From positions 161,069,224-161,133,223 of the forward strand of contig JAVHZZ010000006.1 of NCBI GenBank assembly GCA_036250195.1: a DNA stretch of 64,000 nucleotides. Reading direction: 5' to 3'. A program made the position numbers and the translations under genes. This DNA comes from Mixophyes australis. Taxonomy: Eukaryota; Chordata; Amphibia; Anura; Limnodynastidae. Shown one piece after another: positions 1-10,152 of this stretch (its first letter is position 1; each line of letters opens with the position of its first letter). The notes beneath the pieces are model-generated. The model did no database searches and had not been told where the DNA came from. It saw only the letters and a list, made by a program, of their open reading frames with translations.

Positions 1-149
1 GAACTCATGACCCCAGTGCTGTAAGGCAGAAGGAACTGAGCTAAAGAAACCAGCTGCTACAAGTGGTGAAAGTGACCAAGACAGGAAAGAGCAGGACAGT
101 CTGCCAACTGTCCTGAATCTGGTGGAGCAGTCTTGAATTTGGGTGACTG

Positions 150-685
150 TCTCACTAAAACCCCATTCATACTGCACCAAAATCCCGGGTTTTTGCCGGG
201 GCGAGCTCAAACGACCCGGGTCTTGGTGCAGTATGAATGGTACAAGTCAAAAAACCTGGGTCTTCAACCCGGGATTTATCGAGGGGTAATTCCCGGGTCG
301 GACCCGGGTTGCCTGCACTATGAATGGTGCAACCCGGGTTTTTCAACCCGGGTTGCACAGAAAACAAGCTGATTGGCTGTCTGCCTGTCTCTGGAGGATA
401 ATGTGGTAAACAATCACCACCCACTTTTGCATCATCTTTATGCGTCAAAAAACCAGTAACCTTTCAATGACATCACCATTTTTCAGCCAATGAAAACTGC
501 TCTGGTGATGACTCCCACAAATTGCCAGGGCACAGACTTGTGCAGTATGAATGGGGTCAACCCGGGAAATTCCCGGGTCCGAGGTGCAGTATGAATGGTG
601 TTTCTGAGCTGGGACACTTCGAGCCCCGGCAAAACCCGGCTTGAAAAACCCGGGATATTGCCGGGGCGGCAGTATGAAAGCGGTA
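150..685. repeat. GC-rich palindromic repeat, probable nonautonomous DNA transposon
   Basis: At least six copies of the module TGCAGTATGAATGG occur here in both orientations (near 167, 226, 315, 540, 585 and 667), each followed or preceded by CCCGGGT-type palindromes. The outer ends are imperfect inverted repeats: left ACTAAAACCCCATTCATACTGC, right (reverse complement) ACTAATACCGCTTTCATACTGC, shown here only as 22-nt ends split by mismatches. I see no coding capacity. The layout fits a PIF/Harbinger-like MITE or a compound of several, but I could not define a target-site duplication, so the family is inference. Confidence 0.45.
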
Positions 686-699
686 TTAGTCAGGATTTG

Positions 700-1290
700 G
701 TCTGACTGCAATGACAGTTGAGAGGTATGACCCGCCTCACAACATACTGCTAGTGATGGCAGAGCTGTGTGCTTCTAACAGTAGTGCACACAGTATTGCC
801 TTTGTATTTGTCTAAAATGATAACCATGTAACATAATAGGGGCCCTGCTGTCTTAAATACCCTGGGCCTCCTGAGCCTTAATCCACCTCTGGTTAGGGGA
901 AGGGAACTTATAGCTGCTCCCAGTTCCCGGACAGGACACAGCCTGCAGAGCAAGCGGAGGAGCTCTAAGTATCACAAGATTTGGTAATCTCGTGAGACAA
1001 AGAGCTTCCCTGCTAACTCTACAGGAAGTTCCCACCCTTATGAATGTCTGCAGCACCAGAAGCATAGATAAGTACAGTGGGCTGGGGGTGTCATAATGTG
1101 CCTGGGGGGATGGTGGGATGTGGCTGGGAGGGCATGATAAATGTAATGTTTTATTATAATGTATGTATCAATGCCCCATGTTGGCCACACCCACAACACA
1201 ATGTGGTCACACCATTTTCAGCACCGCTGCTGCGTGGCGGCACACAGTTACTTTCCTGCTGAAACTGAGGTGGGCCGATTTTTAGTCCCA
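700..1290. other. Unassigned stretch
   Basis: No coding region, terminal repeat or recognisable element family seen. Short ORFs here lack any family motif. Confidence 0.5.
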
Positions 1291-1295
1291 GTACG

Positions 1296-1358
1296 GCCCT
1301 GCAAGACAAGGTGCACTACTTGTAAGTTTATGAAAAATAAATGTAAGTTTGTCATCTC
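1296..1358 (+). mobile_element. Penelope-like element scrap
   Basis: This short piece closely matches 15,203-15,262, which lies in the better preserved Penelope-like fragment further on. It encodes the cysteine-rich stretch (CTTCK..KNKCKFVIS) that precedes the GIY-YIG endonuclease domain in that copy. No endonuclease follows here. Confidence 0.55.
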
Positions 1359-1444
1359 AACCCCTACGTTTCATATATATACGATGAAAGGAAGGCTAGT
1401 GTCTGCCAAATATGCAATATCCTAAACTTCCCAATCATGAATTT
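1359..1444 (+). repeat. Dispersed repeat that hosts a Tc1 end (copy 1)
   Basis: About 85 bp nearly identical to 24,612-24,700, including TATATATACGATGAAAGGAA and ATGCAATATCCTAAACTTCC. In both places it ends exactly where a Tc1 terminus begins. The phrase GCAATATCCTAAACTTCC recurs again at about 1,609, on the other side of the Tc1 piece. Confidence 0.65.
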
Positions 1445-1597
1445 ACAGTCATCACCAAAAGTTTTGAGAGTGACCTTAATATTGGTTTTCACAAAGTTTT
1501 CTGCTTCAGTGTTTTTAGACCTTTTGTCAGATGTTGCTGTGATACACTGATGTATAATTGCATGCATTTCATAAGTGTCAAAGGCTTTTATTGACAA
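1445..1597 (+). mobile_element. Tc1/mariner terminal fragment
   Basis: It starts at a TA with ACAGTCATCACCAAAAG and continues with the same approximately 150-bp terminal sequence as the reverse complement of 9,345-9,500 and as 34,567-34,700. It stops after TTTTATTGACAA. Only one element end is present; no transposase sequence follows, so this is a solo terminus or deletion derivative. Confidence 0.75.
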
Positions 1598-1709
1598 TGT
1601 ATAGCATGCAATATCCTAAACTTCCCATGCATGAATTTACATTGAATTTCATACTATTGTTTTCTTCTATCTAAGAGATAGATTAGGTGTGAAGGGTTTG
1701 TAGACTCAC

Positions 1710-1760
1710 CTGTGCTGTCATCTTCCTGCTTTATACCAATGGTTGGCAGGGTTGGTGACC
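1710..1760 (-). pseudogene. Degenerate copy of a connecting-peptide exon
   Basis: Read on the minus strand, this 51-nt stretch ends in a good splice donor (CAG|GTGAGT) and would encode SPTLPTIGIKQEDDST. It is a diverged duplicate of the candidate exon at 22,952-23,002 (SPTPPNIDLKQEDESA), and similarity extends about 40-50 bp into both flanks. The AG acceptor of the other copy reads GG here, so this copy is probably not spliced. It suggests that part of a host gene has been duplicated on either side of the 12-24 kb exons. Confidence 0.45.
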
Positions 1761-1769
1761 CATAATAGA

Positions 1770-3830
1770 TTTTATATAAAATAAACAACTAGAATGACAT
1801 TTGTTAGGGTTATAGCCTAAAAGCCTATCACTTCACATGTTTACATGGCTTATGTGTTAGCCCATCACTTCACATGTTTACATGGCTTACTTGTTTATAT
1901 GGGAGGATGCCAGCAGTAAATGGTGGGCTTCCAGTCACCAGGAGTTCCCCCCTTTTGTTGTCTCCTCTGTGTCTTCTGAGTAGGCCTATGACTGGATCAC
2001 TTATAAATGACTTATGGTAAAAAATTATTTAAAGGAAATAGCGCAGGGTGCTTATTTATATAATTGCAAATGTACTTATTTTTGATATTGTGTGTATTTT
2101 GGTAAAGGAAATATCTTTATTTCTGAGACCAGGTGAAGAAATAGTTTTTTGTTTTAACTTTGCTAAAGGAAATGCATTATGTCTGAGGTATATACTTGAT
2201 GCAGTAAGCCTTTCTTGAGGAAGTTTTTTGTGTATTTTGGTTGGGAATTGACTTGTTTGGGGTTTTGAAACTTTTCTTTGGGAATGTGCATTCTGCAACT
2301 GTCTGAAGAAAGGACCCATGTTAATCTCATGTTAATTAGACCTTTTGATGTGTGAGGGTCCAGTACCTGAAGGCACAGGAAGGTTTAATTAGACTTGCTG
2401 TTAGATTTCCTGTGTCTAAAACAAGATGCAGGAAATCACAGCAAGTTTTAGGATATCACTGATAAGTGTAAATATTGTTAGCTTTGCATTGCATGTAAAT
2501 CCATGTTTGGGTAAACACATTGCATCCTGATCCTAAAAGTAGCTCAGTCCTCAGGGGGCTAGCTTATCCTGTGAGTCTGTGTCCAAAACTGCATGAAAAG
2601 CACTGTTTTGTACTGTAAGTTATTCTTCTTGAGTAATCTGACCTGCTCACTGGTACCTTTAACCAGGGTGAGCAAATAAAAATCACTTGCTTTAAGACCT
2701 GGTTGGAAACTTCTCTATCCCTGTGACCTACAGATTAAACCCACTCTAATCCGTTCCTGGCTGTTCTGAGATTTCGACCCAGCTTTCCGGTACCACCGCT
2801 TTGCCCGCTACCCAGCAGCTCTGGCCAGTGTGATAGGCCATAGGGGATCCTTCCAAAGCAACCCTGATCCATAGGAAGAGGTCAGGGGTACCAGCCCAGG
2901 TACACCAGTAACGGGGTACACTAGCAGCATCAGTTACCCAGAAGAAACCAGCTACTGGATGCCGATAAGGAGTCCAGTCGTGGCAGCATTTGGAAGCACC
3001 TCCTACTGCGGTTAGAGGGCGCATTTGGGATAACGAAAGGGAACGGTTACAAAGTAAGTCCAGCCGGTTCCCAGCAACAATAGACAGGTTGGCATAGGCG
3101 GTCCATCCTGTCACAAGGCCCATAAGCACGGCTCCTCGTTAATCACTTTTTCCTCTGATCTGGGTGTTGAAGAGCAGATGGCCTGATTGTGTGGGCTGAA
3201 GAAGTTTAATGCTCCTGTTAGTCGAGTGGATGAGAAAGGCCAATAATATTTGCGGGAACGCTCTGGTAGATGAAATTTAAGGTGCCAAAGCGGCAGGCAG
3301 GCAGAGTTGGTGTAGTCCAGCACAGAGTGAAGCCATAATAGCATGGCAAGGGGTGGATGTGTAAGCCTAGTATCTACCTTATTTCGTGCATGTCTGAGCT
3401 GGCATCCATCACCATTGTGCCTCCCTCTTCACCACACCACCAGCTCATTGCATCGGCACTACCCTGATGCTCTCCTGTAGGTTGCCAGTTATTGTCTCAG
3501 GTAAATGAACTGCTCCTGGACCTAGTTGTCATTTGGGCCTGCTCGAGTCCAAATCCAGGAGCATGAAGCCTCCACAGACCCTTCCAGCAGAACCATTAGT
3601 TGCAACACTGCAAACATCATTAGGTCACCAAACATCCATGGCAATCAGTGGTTGTGACGATGGCAGAGGCTTTCTACAGGACCAGGCTCTGAGCTGGAAT
3701 GCAACCTGCCAGTCAAAAGTACCTTTAGTGACCTCCCTGTTCTTATTGGAAGAGCTACTTTTTGGGAACCTCCACAGGCCTTCAGACTAGGCTTACTTGC
3801 AACTTGCTTCTGCATATGCTGAGACCTTAT
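1770..3830. other. Unassigned stretch, possible LTR debris
   Basis: No gene or clear element is visible. The segment from about 2,350 (TGTGAGGGTCC) to about 3,117 (CATCCTGTCACA) has inverted TGTGA/TCACA ends and an AATAAA at about 2,676, as a solo LTR might. Its 4- to 5-bp flanks do not match, so I do not claim an LTR. Confidence 0.3.
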
Positions 3831-3832
3831 GA

Positions 3833-4058
3833 TCTTGAGAACCAGTGATAGATGCATTAGACCTTATGGCTCTCTCACTCCAGATTCCATGAAGGCAATC
3901 CTATCTGACAGTGATGGCCCAGCCTCAAACTCAGCCTGGTCCTAATCATTTAGTCTAAACCATCCCGGTGAGCCTGCTACAGAACAGTGCTCCCATCCTA
4001 GGCCACACATCCACATCCAGCATTAAATTCTGTGTACAGTCTGATTCTGCATTATGTC
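3833..4058. repeat. Dispersed repeat, copy interrupted by a Tc1
   Basis: Aligns with 36,747-36,957 (shared pieces include ATTCCATGAAG and CTGTGTACAGTCTGATTCT). The match breaks at ATTATGTC/TA and resumes at 9,502 (CTCAGCTATTCGTCATATTA), the other side of a Tc1 insertion. The second copy has the uninterrupted site. Confidence 0.75.
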
Positions 4059-4099
4059 TACAGTCATGGCCAAATAATATGAGAATGACACAAATATTA

Positions 4100-4235
4100 T
4101 TTCTCTTTCATCCATCTGGGGGACACTCCTTAACCATGGGAGTTGAGTCGGGGGGAGGAGTCTGGCACCCAAAGAGTTAACTTTTTTCAGCTGACAGCAT
4201 ATCACCCCCACCAAGTCCCACATACCTCAGTTTGA
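4100..4235 (+). repeat. DIRS left inverted terminal repeat
   Basis: About 135 bp starting TTTCTCTTTCATCC and including CCATCTGGGGGACACTCC. It is the near-perfect reverse complement of 8,046-8,178, differing by a few substitutions (for example AGTTGAGTC against GGTTGAGTC). Confidence 0.85.
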
Positions 4236-5304
4236 ATTGGGTGCCCTTGGAAAAAGGTTGCACCTGAAGAGCTCCAAGAGGTTTTTTCCTTTTCTTTTGC
4301 AGTTTTTTTCTTTTGACAGTGGCGAGAGGCTCCGTGCAAACGGAGCTGACTCGTTGGAGAAGCGCCTGTCGGGGGTGGCGGCCCCGCTGACAGAGAGGTA
4401 AGAAGCGCTTCTCACAGCGGGAAGCAGTCGGCAAGAGACTCTCCCCGCTGATGCAGGACGGGCGCTGCCATTAGGCAGAGAGCGCCTTTACTGCTGAGGT
4501 TCCCCGGAGGCCAGCTGGAGTATACCAAGTTCCTCCTCCCATGGGGATGGCAGTGAATTCTTGAGGATGGCGCGCTTTGAGTAGTCTGTATTTTCTGATA
4601 AAGGTTGTGGAAGTGTTTGGGCGTGCCAAACATATTGTCTGTTCCAAATGTAATGCTAAATGGGCCCAGGTGTTCTGTGCTAATTGCAGTCATTACTGAA
4701 AAACCTGCTGCAGCTTTTCAGCTTGACTAAAAAAATTATACCTTATACTCTCTATATAGAGGAAAAGGAACAGAAATACTATCTTTTGACTGGTTCATCG
4801 ATAAATATGTACTTGTATTTTGCGGTGTGGTAGCAAAATGTGAGAAAGATAAAGCAACAGGATTTCACCTAAGTAGATTGGGGAAATCACTGTTAGCAGA
4901 GACACAGAAGGAGTTTCCAGTGGTAGGGGAATGTGTTGAGAAACACCTCTTCCCCTCCCCCGCTGAGTGAGCATGTGGAAGATCCCTTTTTGGCGCCAAG
5001 CTTCAAAAGGAGGACAGTTGCAGCAGTCATTTGAAGAGAAGTGCACTGTTGACACATATCTTCCCCGGTGAGTATCACTTTTATTTTCTTCTGTGTGTAT
5101 GTGTGTGCATGTGTAGACATGTATATTATAAGACAATGATGTGTTGAGAGAACTGTTGTTTATGAGAAAAACTATAAAGTTCTCCAAGCCTGTCTTATTC
5201 AAATCAGAAATACTATGATATGTTAATATAACCTAATCTGTATTTTCTGATAAATTGGAGAAGTGTTTGTGAATTTTGAAACTTGATTTAGTTTTTCTTA
5301 TCTT

Positions 5305-6788
5305 GTGATGGCAGATAAAAGCAAAACAACACGTACCAAACATAATGTCTGTTCAAAATGTAATGTTAAACTAACAAGTGAACGGCTGGATCAGGGGGGG
5401 CTCTGTGCAGCCTGCACTGTGGCTCCTGTGAAACAGCCTATAGACACCTCCACCATAACGGTAGATCCTCCTGAGTGGGCGGCTGCCTTAACACAGGGAG
5501 TTAATACCCTTGTAAATCTGTTATCTAAACCAGTTGAGATCCCAGCTACATCTGTGGTTTCTCAGGGTATAACAGTAGGAATGACAGATGAGTCATTTTC
5601 CCCAGGGGTCGGTGTATTTCCCCAGCCCTCCTGGGGGTTTTCCAGATGGGAGAGGTGGGTTGGTCAGTGGTGGCTAAAAGCCTGGACCGGCTTACCCATC
5701 TACTGGAGAACCCCAGAGACAAGCGTAGTGTTAAAAGACGTAGACAAACAGCTAAAGCGCTGTGGTCAGTGTCAGACTCTGAGAGTTCCTCAGAGGAGGA
5801 GGGGGAATTGTTGGACGATTCAGATGCGTCCATTATAGAGTCAGAAGGAAACTCTAGGCACCAGGGTATGGACGATCTGGTAAGAGCAGTTTGTCAGACC
5901 CTGGGGTTTGCTGAAGTAGAGGAGACGAAGTCTTTGGACCGCTCCCTCTTTAAGAAGGCTTCTAAGCAGGTGGTCAGGTTCCCTCCCTCAGTTGAGTTGA
6001 GGGATATTGTAGAGGCCTCTTGGAAATATCCAGATAAAAGGTTCTCTATGCCAAGGAAGTTTGGCGTATTGTATCCCCTTCAGGAGGAGGATATGACCCG
6101 TTGGGAACAGGTGACAAAGGTAGATACAGCTGTGGCGAGACTGGTTTGTCAGACTACACTACCTGTACCCGGGTCAGCGACCTTACAGGACGCGACTGAC
6201 AAGAAATTAGAATCCCTGCTGAAGTCGATTTTCTCGGCCGCCGGTATTAGCCTCAGGCCAGCATTGTCCTCTACCTGGGTAGCTAGGGCCATGGAAGTCT
6301 GGTTAGAGTCTGCCTTGCAGGATTCAGATTTACTGCCTCTGGCCATGCAGCTAAGGGAGGCAGCAGGCTATGTATATGAAGCTGCCCATAATTCGGCCTC
6401 CATAGCTTCGTCTATTTCAGCTACAGCTGTAGTAGCTAGAAGGGCATTATGGTTAAGGGCTTGGAATGCGGATTCAGAGTCTAAACGATCATTAGAATCC
6501 ATCCCGTATACTGGTGGGATGTTATTTGGTCCAGAATTAGACTCTCGGATTTTACAGGCTTCAGGGGGCAAGAAGACGTCCTTGCCTGTAAATACTCCAA
6601 GACCTAGGGCTAGGCCTAGGTTTAGTTCTTTCAGACAGCCTCCTTATAGGGGCGGGTCTGGCAGAGGCCAGACTACCGATCCAGGGGCCGTGGAATCCAG
6701 GAGACAGTCCCGTAGGGGAAGGTCATCCTTTGCCCCTGTGGCGCGGAGAGCTTCTTCCGCCAAGCTGCAGGATAGACCAGCGGCATGA
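5305..6788 (+). pseudogene. DIRS gag, frameshifted
   Basis: The N-terminal part (from 5,305) has a small zinc-finger-like cysteine cluster (CSKCNVKL...GLCAACT). The C-terminal part, open from 5,646 to 6,788 in another frame, has the conserved DIRS gag core: SLLKSIFSAAGISLRP, then VARRALWLRAW, then MLFGPELD, ending in an Arg/Pro/Gly-rich basic tail (RPRARPRFSSFRQPPYRGG). The two frames meet near 5,640, so one frameshift separates them. An acidic serine/glutamate stretch (SDSESSSEEEGE) lies between. The role is the nucleocapsid-like protein of the element. Assignment to DIRS rests on remembered family motifs. Confidence 0.75.
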
Positions 6789-7089
6789 CTACCACCCACC
6801 TCTGGTTCCAGAGGGTGGGGTGGGAGGACGGCTGCTTGGGTTTGCCCGGCAGCAGACAGGGTCTTCGGTAGACGAGTAGGTCCAGAATATTGTGATAGAA
6901 TTCATGGGACCAGCTCACCTCAGGTTTTGGAAAAAATTACCTCGCTGGCTTCTGTCAAATCAGAAAGAGCTCAGGGCTGTCGATTTGCTTCGTTCAGACG
7001 AAGCTATACAGGCTTAGAATTTCCAGTAAGGGAAAAGGTTTTTAGTCACACCCATTCAGGGTGCTAAGGCTAGACGAGTTGTTCAGTCT
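6789..7089 (+). other. Remnant where the DIRS RT ORF should be
   Basis: Only about 300 bp lie between gag and the recombinase ORF, with stops in all plus frames and no RT, RNase H or methyltransferase motif. An internal deletion is the simplest explanation. Confidence 0.55.
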
Positions 7090-7848
7090 ATGACCGAACT
7101 TCTAGATTCTGAAAGGGTCACAGAGAATCCCTTGTCTAAGAATGAGTTTCTTGAGACTAGTGAGGGACTTGGTATGCAGCAGAAGGTTGTCTCCACAGGA
7201 CAAGTTAAGGTCCTAGATGGAGTGGACAGGCAGGATCCTGTCAGACAAGAGGCTGTCAATAGCCAGCTCTTTGAAGCTGCTGGAAAAGATGGTGACATCT
7301 TTCACGATCTTACCCTGGGCAGGGTCCCATCCCAGAGGAGCATTCCTATGCTCGAGGTACCAGTAGAGGAGGTAGGTCCTCAGCTGGTGGTTGCTGGACA
7401 AGAACCAAACAGAAGAACAAAGACAAATAAATATTTGGACGTAGTGAGGGCATTACGTATATATGTTAAGAGATCTGCAAAGATACGTCAGACAGAGTCT
7501 CTATTTGTGTTGTTTGACTTTTCCAAACGGGGATGGCCAGCATCTAAGCAAACTATTGCCAGATGGCTTACCCTGACTATCAGGGAGGCTTATGTCCAAA
7601 GTATTAATCTCCCTGTGCCGAAACGTATTGTTGCCCATTCTACCCGGTCGGTTGGGGCGTCTTGGGCGGCTCATAATGGAGCCACGGCGGACCAGCTGTG
7701 CAGAGCAGCCACCTGGTCCTCGGTCCATAACTTTACGATATTCTACCAATTTAATATATTTGCGTCTGGGGACGCCTCCTTTGGCCGTAGTGTTTCTGCG
7801 TGCAAGGAGATCAGAGCGGTCCCACCCCCAGAGGGATTGCTTTTGTAA
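7090..7848 (+). CDS. DIRS tyrosine recombinase (C-terminal catalytic part)
   Basis: The 252-residue frame is open throughout. The region from about residue 110 matches the DIRS recombinase catalytic domain: LDVVRALRIYVKRS, a short beta region (LFVLFDFSKRGWPASKQTI), the H-x-x-R box in AHSTRSVGASWA, and RAATWSSVHNFTIFYQFN, where the expected nucleophile tyrosine sits in the FYQF context. The first about 100 residues are not recognised and may come from deletion of upstream DNA. The enzyme would join the circular cDNA of the element into the genome. It ends 3 bp before the internal complementary region. Whether it is active cannot be told from sequence alone. Confidence 0.75.
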   Translation: MTELLDSERVTENPLSKNEFLETSEGLGMQQKVVSTGQVKVLDGVDRQDPVRQEAVNSQLFEAAGKDGDIFHDLTLGRVPSQRSIPMLEVPVEEVGPQLVVAGQEPNRRTKTNKYLDVVRALRIYVKRSAKIRQTESLFVLFDFSKRGWPASKQTIARWLTLTIREAYVQSINLPVPKRIVAHSTRSVGASWAAHNGATADQLCRAATWSSVHNFTIFYQFNIFASGDASFGRSVSACKEIRAVPPPEGLLL

Positions 7849-7850
7849 GT

Positions 7851-7949
7851 CCCCATGGTTAAGGAGTGTCCCCCAGATGGATGAAAGAGAAAACAGGATT
7901 TATATTTACGATAAATCTTTTTCTCTGAGTCCATCTGGGGGACACTCCG
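7851..7949 (+). repeat. DIRS internal complementary region
   Basis: It contains the complement of the left end (GGAGTGTCCCCCAGATGG followed by ATGAAAGAGAAA) directly joined, through ACAG, to the complement of the right end (GATTTATATTTACGATAAATC followed by TTTTTCTCTGAGTCC). In DIRS elements this segment templates the circular junction that rebuilds the outer ends. Confidence 0.85.
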
Positions 7950-8045
7950 ATCCCCTCTGTTTTTTCGTTGTTTTGTCTCCACTCCCCCCTCTGTTGAGTG
8001 GTGTGTCTTGGTTGATTGGCCTATCTTCCTAATGGCTTTTGTAAT

Positions 8046-8205
8046 CAAACTGAGGTATGTAGGAATTGGCGGGGGTGATATGCTGTCAGCTGAAAAAAGT
8101 TAACTCTTTGGGTGCCAGACTCCTCCCCCCGACTCAACCCCCATGGTTAAGGAGTGTCCCCCAGATGGACTCGGAGAAAAAGATTTATCGTAAGTATAAA
8201 TCTCG
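8046..8205 (+). repeat. DIRS right inverted terminal repeat
   Basis: Reverse complement of the left terminal repeat, extended at its outer edge by GATTTATCGTAAGTATAAATC. That extension is matched in the internal complementary region but not at the left end. Confidence 0.85.
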
Positions 8206-8503
8206 TTTTTTCACAAAGACTGCTGTCTCAGTTCTTGTGATAGAATTTTGCATATACCACAGAATGTCATGAAGATGATTAGATGTACTGCAATTAATTT
8301 CAAAGTCCCTCTTTGCTATGACAATGAACTTTATCCCCAAAACAATACTTCCACTGCATTTTAGCCCTGCCACAAAAGGACCAGCTGACATCAGGTCAGT
8401 GATGCGCTTGTTAATACAGATGAGTGTTGATAAGGACAAGGCTGGAGATCATTCTGTCATGCTGATTGAGTTAGAATAACAAACTGTAAGCTTTAAAGGG
8501 AGG

Positions 8504-9320
8504 GTGGTGCTTGAAATCATTGTTCTTCCTCTGTTAATCATGGTAAATAGAGTTCCATGCAAGGTTACATGCAAGGAAACACATGCAGTCATCATTGATA
8601 TGCACAAAATGGGCTTCACAGGCAAGGATATTGCTGCTAGTAAGATTGCACCTAAATCAACCATTTATCGGATCATCAAGAACTTCAAGGAGAGAGGTTC
8701 AGTAGTTGTGAAGAAGGCTTCAGGATGCCGAAGAACATTCAGCAAGTGCCAGGACCATCTCCTAAAGTTGATTCAGCTGCAGGATCGGGGCACCACCAGT
8801 GCAGAGCATGCTCAGGAATAGCAGCAGGCAGGTGTCTGTGCATCTACACGTACAGTGAGGCATACACTTTTGGAGGATGGCCTGGTGTCAAAAAGGCCAG
8901 AAAAGAAGCCAATTCTCTCCAAGAAAAACATCAGGGACAGAATGATATTCTGTAAAAGGTACAGGAATTGGAGTGCTGAGGAATGGGGTAAAGTAATTTT
9001 CTCTGATGAATTCCCTTTCAGATTGTTTGGGACATCTAGAAAAACGCTTGTCCGGAGAAGGGAAGGCGAGCACTTCATCGAAACATCGAAATTATGGTCC
9101 ATGGCCAGGAAACACCCCAGCCATTAATCCCATTGAGAACTTGTAGTCAATCCTGAAGAGGCGGATGGACAAACAAAAACCCACAAATTCTGACAAACTC
9201 CAAGCATTGATTAGGCAAGAATGGGTGGTGATCAGTCAGTATGTGGCCCAGAAGTTGATTGACAGCATGCCAGGGCGAATTGCAGAGGTCTTTCAAAAGA
9301 AGGGTCAACGCTGCAAATAT
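8504..9320 (+). pseudogene. Tc1 transposase, broken and internally deleted
   Basis: The first open part (8,504-8,821) has the paired-like helix-turn-helix region (MHKMGFTGKDIAASK, then STIYRIIKNFKERG). A second frame (8,855-9,127) continues with the N-terminal end of the DDE domain, including the first catalytic aspartate in KVIFSDEFPFRLFG. The segment with the second aspartate is deleted near 9,120. The tail follows in the frame INPIENL-stop-SILKRR, including the glutamate of the DD34E triad, to QKKGQRCKY and a stop. At least one frameshift, a stop and a deletion make it inactive. Confidence 0.85.
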
Positions 9321-9601
9321 TGACTCTTTGCATAAACTTAATGTAATTGTCAATAAAAGTCTTTGACACTTATGAAATGCTTGTAATTTTACTTCAGTAT
9401 ACCATAGCAACATCTGACATAAAAGTCTAAAAACACTGAAGCAGCAAACTTTGTGAAAACCAATACTTGTGTCATTCTTAAAACGTTTGGCCATAACTGT
9501 ACTCAGCTATTCGTCATATTACCATATAATTCTACTTGTATTACATTGTTTATCCTATAACTTCTCTGTTACCTACCTGACCACTAGGCTTAATGCCCCT
9601 T

Positions 9602-9990
9602 TTGCGCTTATTGTCTCTCTTTCCCTTCCCTATAGATTGTAAACTTTCACCACATGTCTTTCAACTTCATCCTGGTTGTCCAGTCATGTCTTAGGCTGAC
9701 TTTTTTCTTATTGTCTCTCTTTCCCTTCCCTATAGAGTGTAAACTCTCACCACATGTCTGTCCATGTCGTCCTGGTTGTCTCAGTCATGTCTTAGGCTGA
9801 CTTTTTTCTGTGCGTTATGCAATTTATTCTGTTACTTGCATCCACGCTTTTATTATTCTGCTCAATTGTACCCCTGTTCCTGAAATTATATAAACTGTCT
9901 TTACATATCTGTATGATTATGTCAGGCGATGATGAATCTGTGGTGCCATACAAATACATGATAATAATGGTGATGATGATGAAGATGAGA
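9602..9990 (+). mobile_element. LINE 3-prime tail with a 100-bp internal duplication
   Basis: The end reads GGTGCCATACAAATACATGATAATAATGGTGATGATG, broken here into its two parts: a degenerate version of the GGCGCTATATAAATAAATGATG tail also seen at 49.6 and 52.5 kb. Upstream is ATTGTAAACT..CACCACATG, typical of the 3-prime UTR of L2/CR1-type LINEs. A unit of about 100 bp (9,608-9,707) is repeated once (9,708-9,808) with a few differences. There is no coding sequence. Confidence 0.5.
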
Positions 9991-10101
9991 AGATGCTGAG
10001 GGTACAGGAAAGGAACTAAATGTATTAAAGAGGCATTTGGAGCTAGAGGTCTGATTCCCCACTGTCCACTGCTGCAGAGCACTGAGGGGTCTAACAAATC
10101 A

Positions 10102-10152
10102 ACAGTAATAGTAATAATAATAATATAATAATAATAATTATTATTATTATAT
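10102..10152. repeat. TAA/TTA microsatellite
   Basis: Short run of TAATAATA... turning into TTATTATTA, at the end of the LINE-tail region. Confidence 0.8.

Larger units (their letters stand above)
4100..8205 (+). mobile_element. DIRS-like tyrosine-recombinase retrotransposon, RT-less
   Basis: Inverted termini (4,100-4,235 and 8,046-8,205), an internal complementary region joining copies of both end sequences (7,851-7,949), a DIRS-type gag and a tyrosine recombinase gene together identify a DIRS element. Full DIRS elements carry a reverse transcriptase/RNase H/methyltransferase ORF between gag and recombinase; here only about 300 bp separate them and no RT motif is visible. No target-site duplication is seen at the Tc1 junctions, as expected for recombinase-mediated integration. 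The gag is frameshifted, so this copy is defective, but its ends and internal complementary region look well kept. Confidence 0.88.
4060..9500 (+). mobile_element. Tc1/mariner element split by a DIRS insertion
   Basis: The left end TACAGTCATGGCC and right end GGCCATAACTGTA are inverted repeats flanked by TA, as expected for Tc1/mariner. The left 40 bp (4,060-4,099) stop after GACACAAATATT; the element continues at about 8,206 with TTTTCACAAAG, the sequence that follows ATATTGG in other copies of the same terminus. Between them lies a DIRS element. The transposase gene (8,504-9,320) is broken. A second copy of the host repeat at 36.7-36.98 kb shows the empty TA site. Confidence 0.85.

Noticed and set aside
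2350..3117. Possible solo LTR with TGTGA/TCACA ends and AATAAA
   Set aside because: No matching target duplication and uncertain boundaries on both sides.
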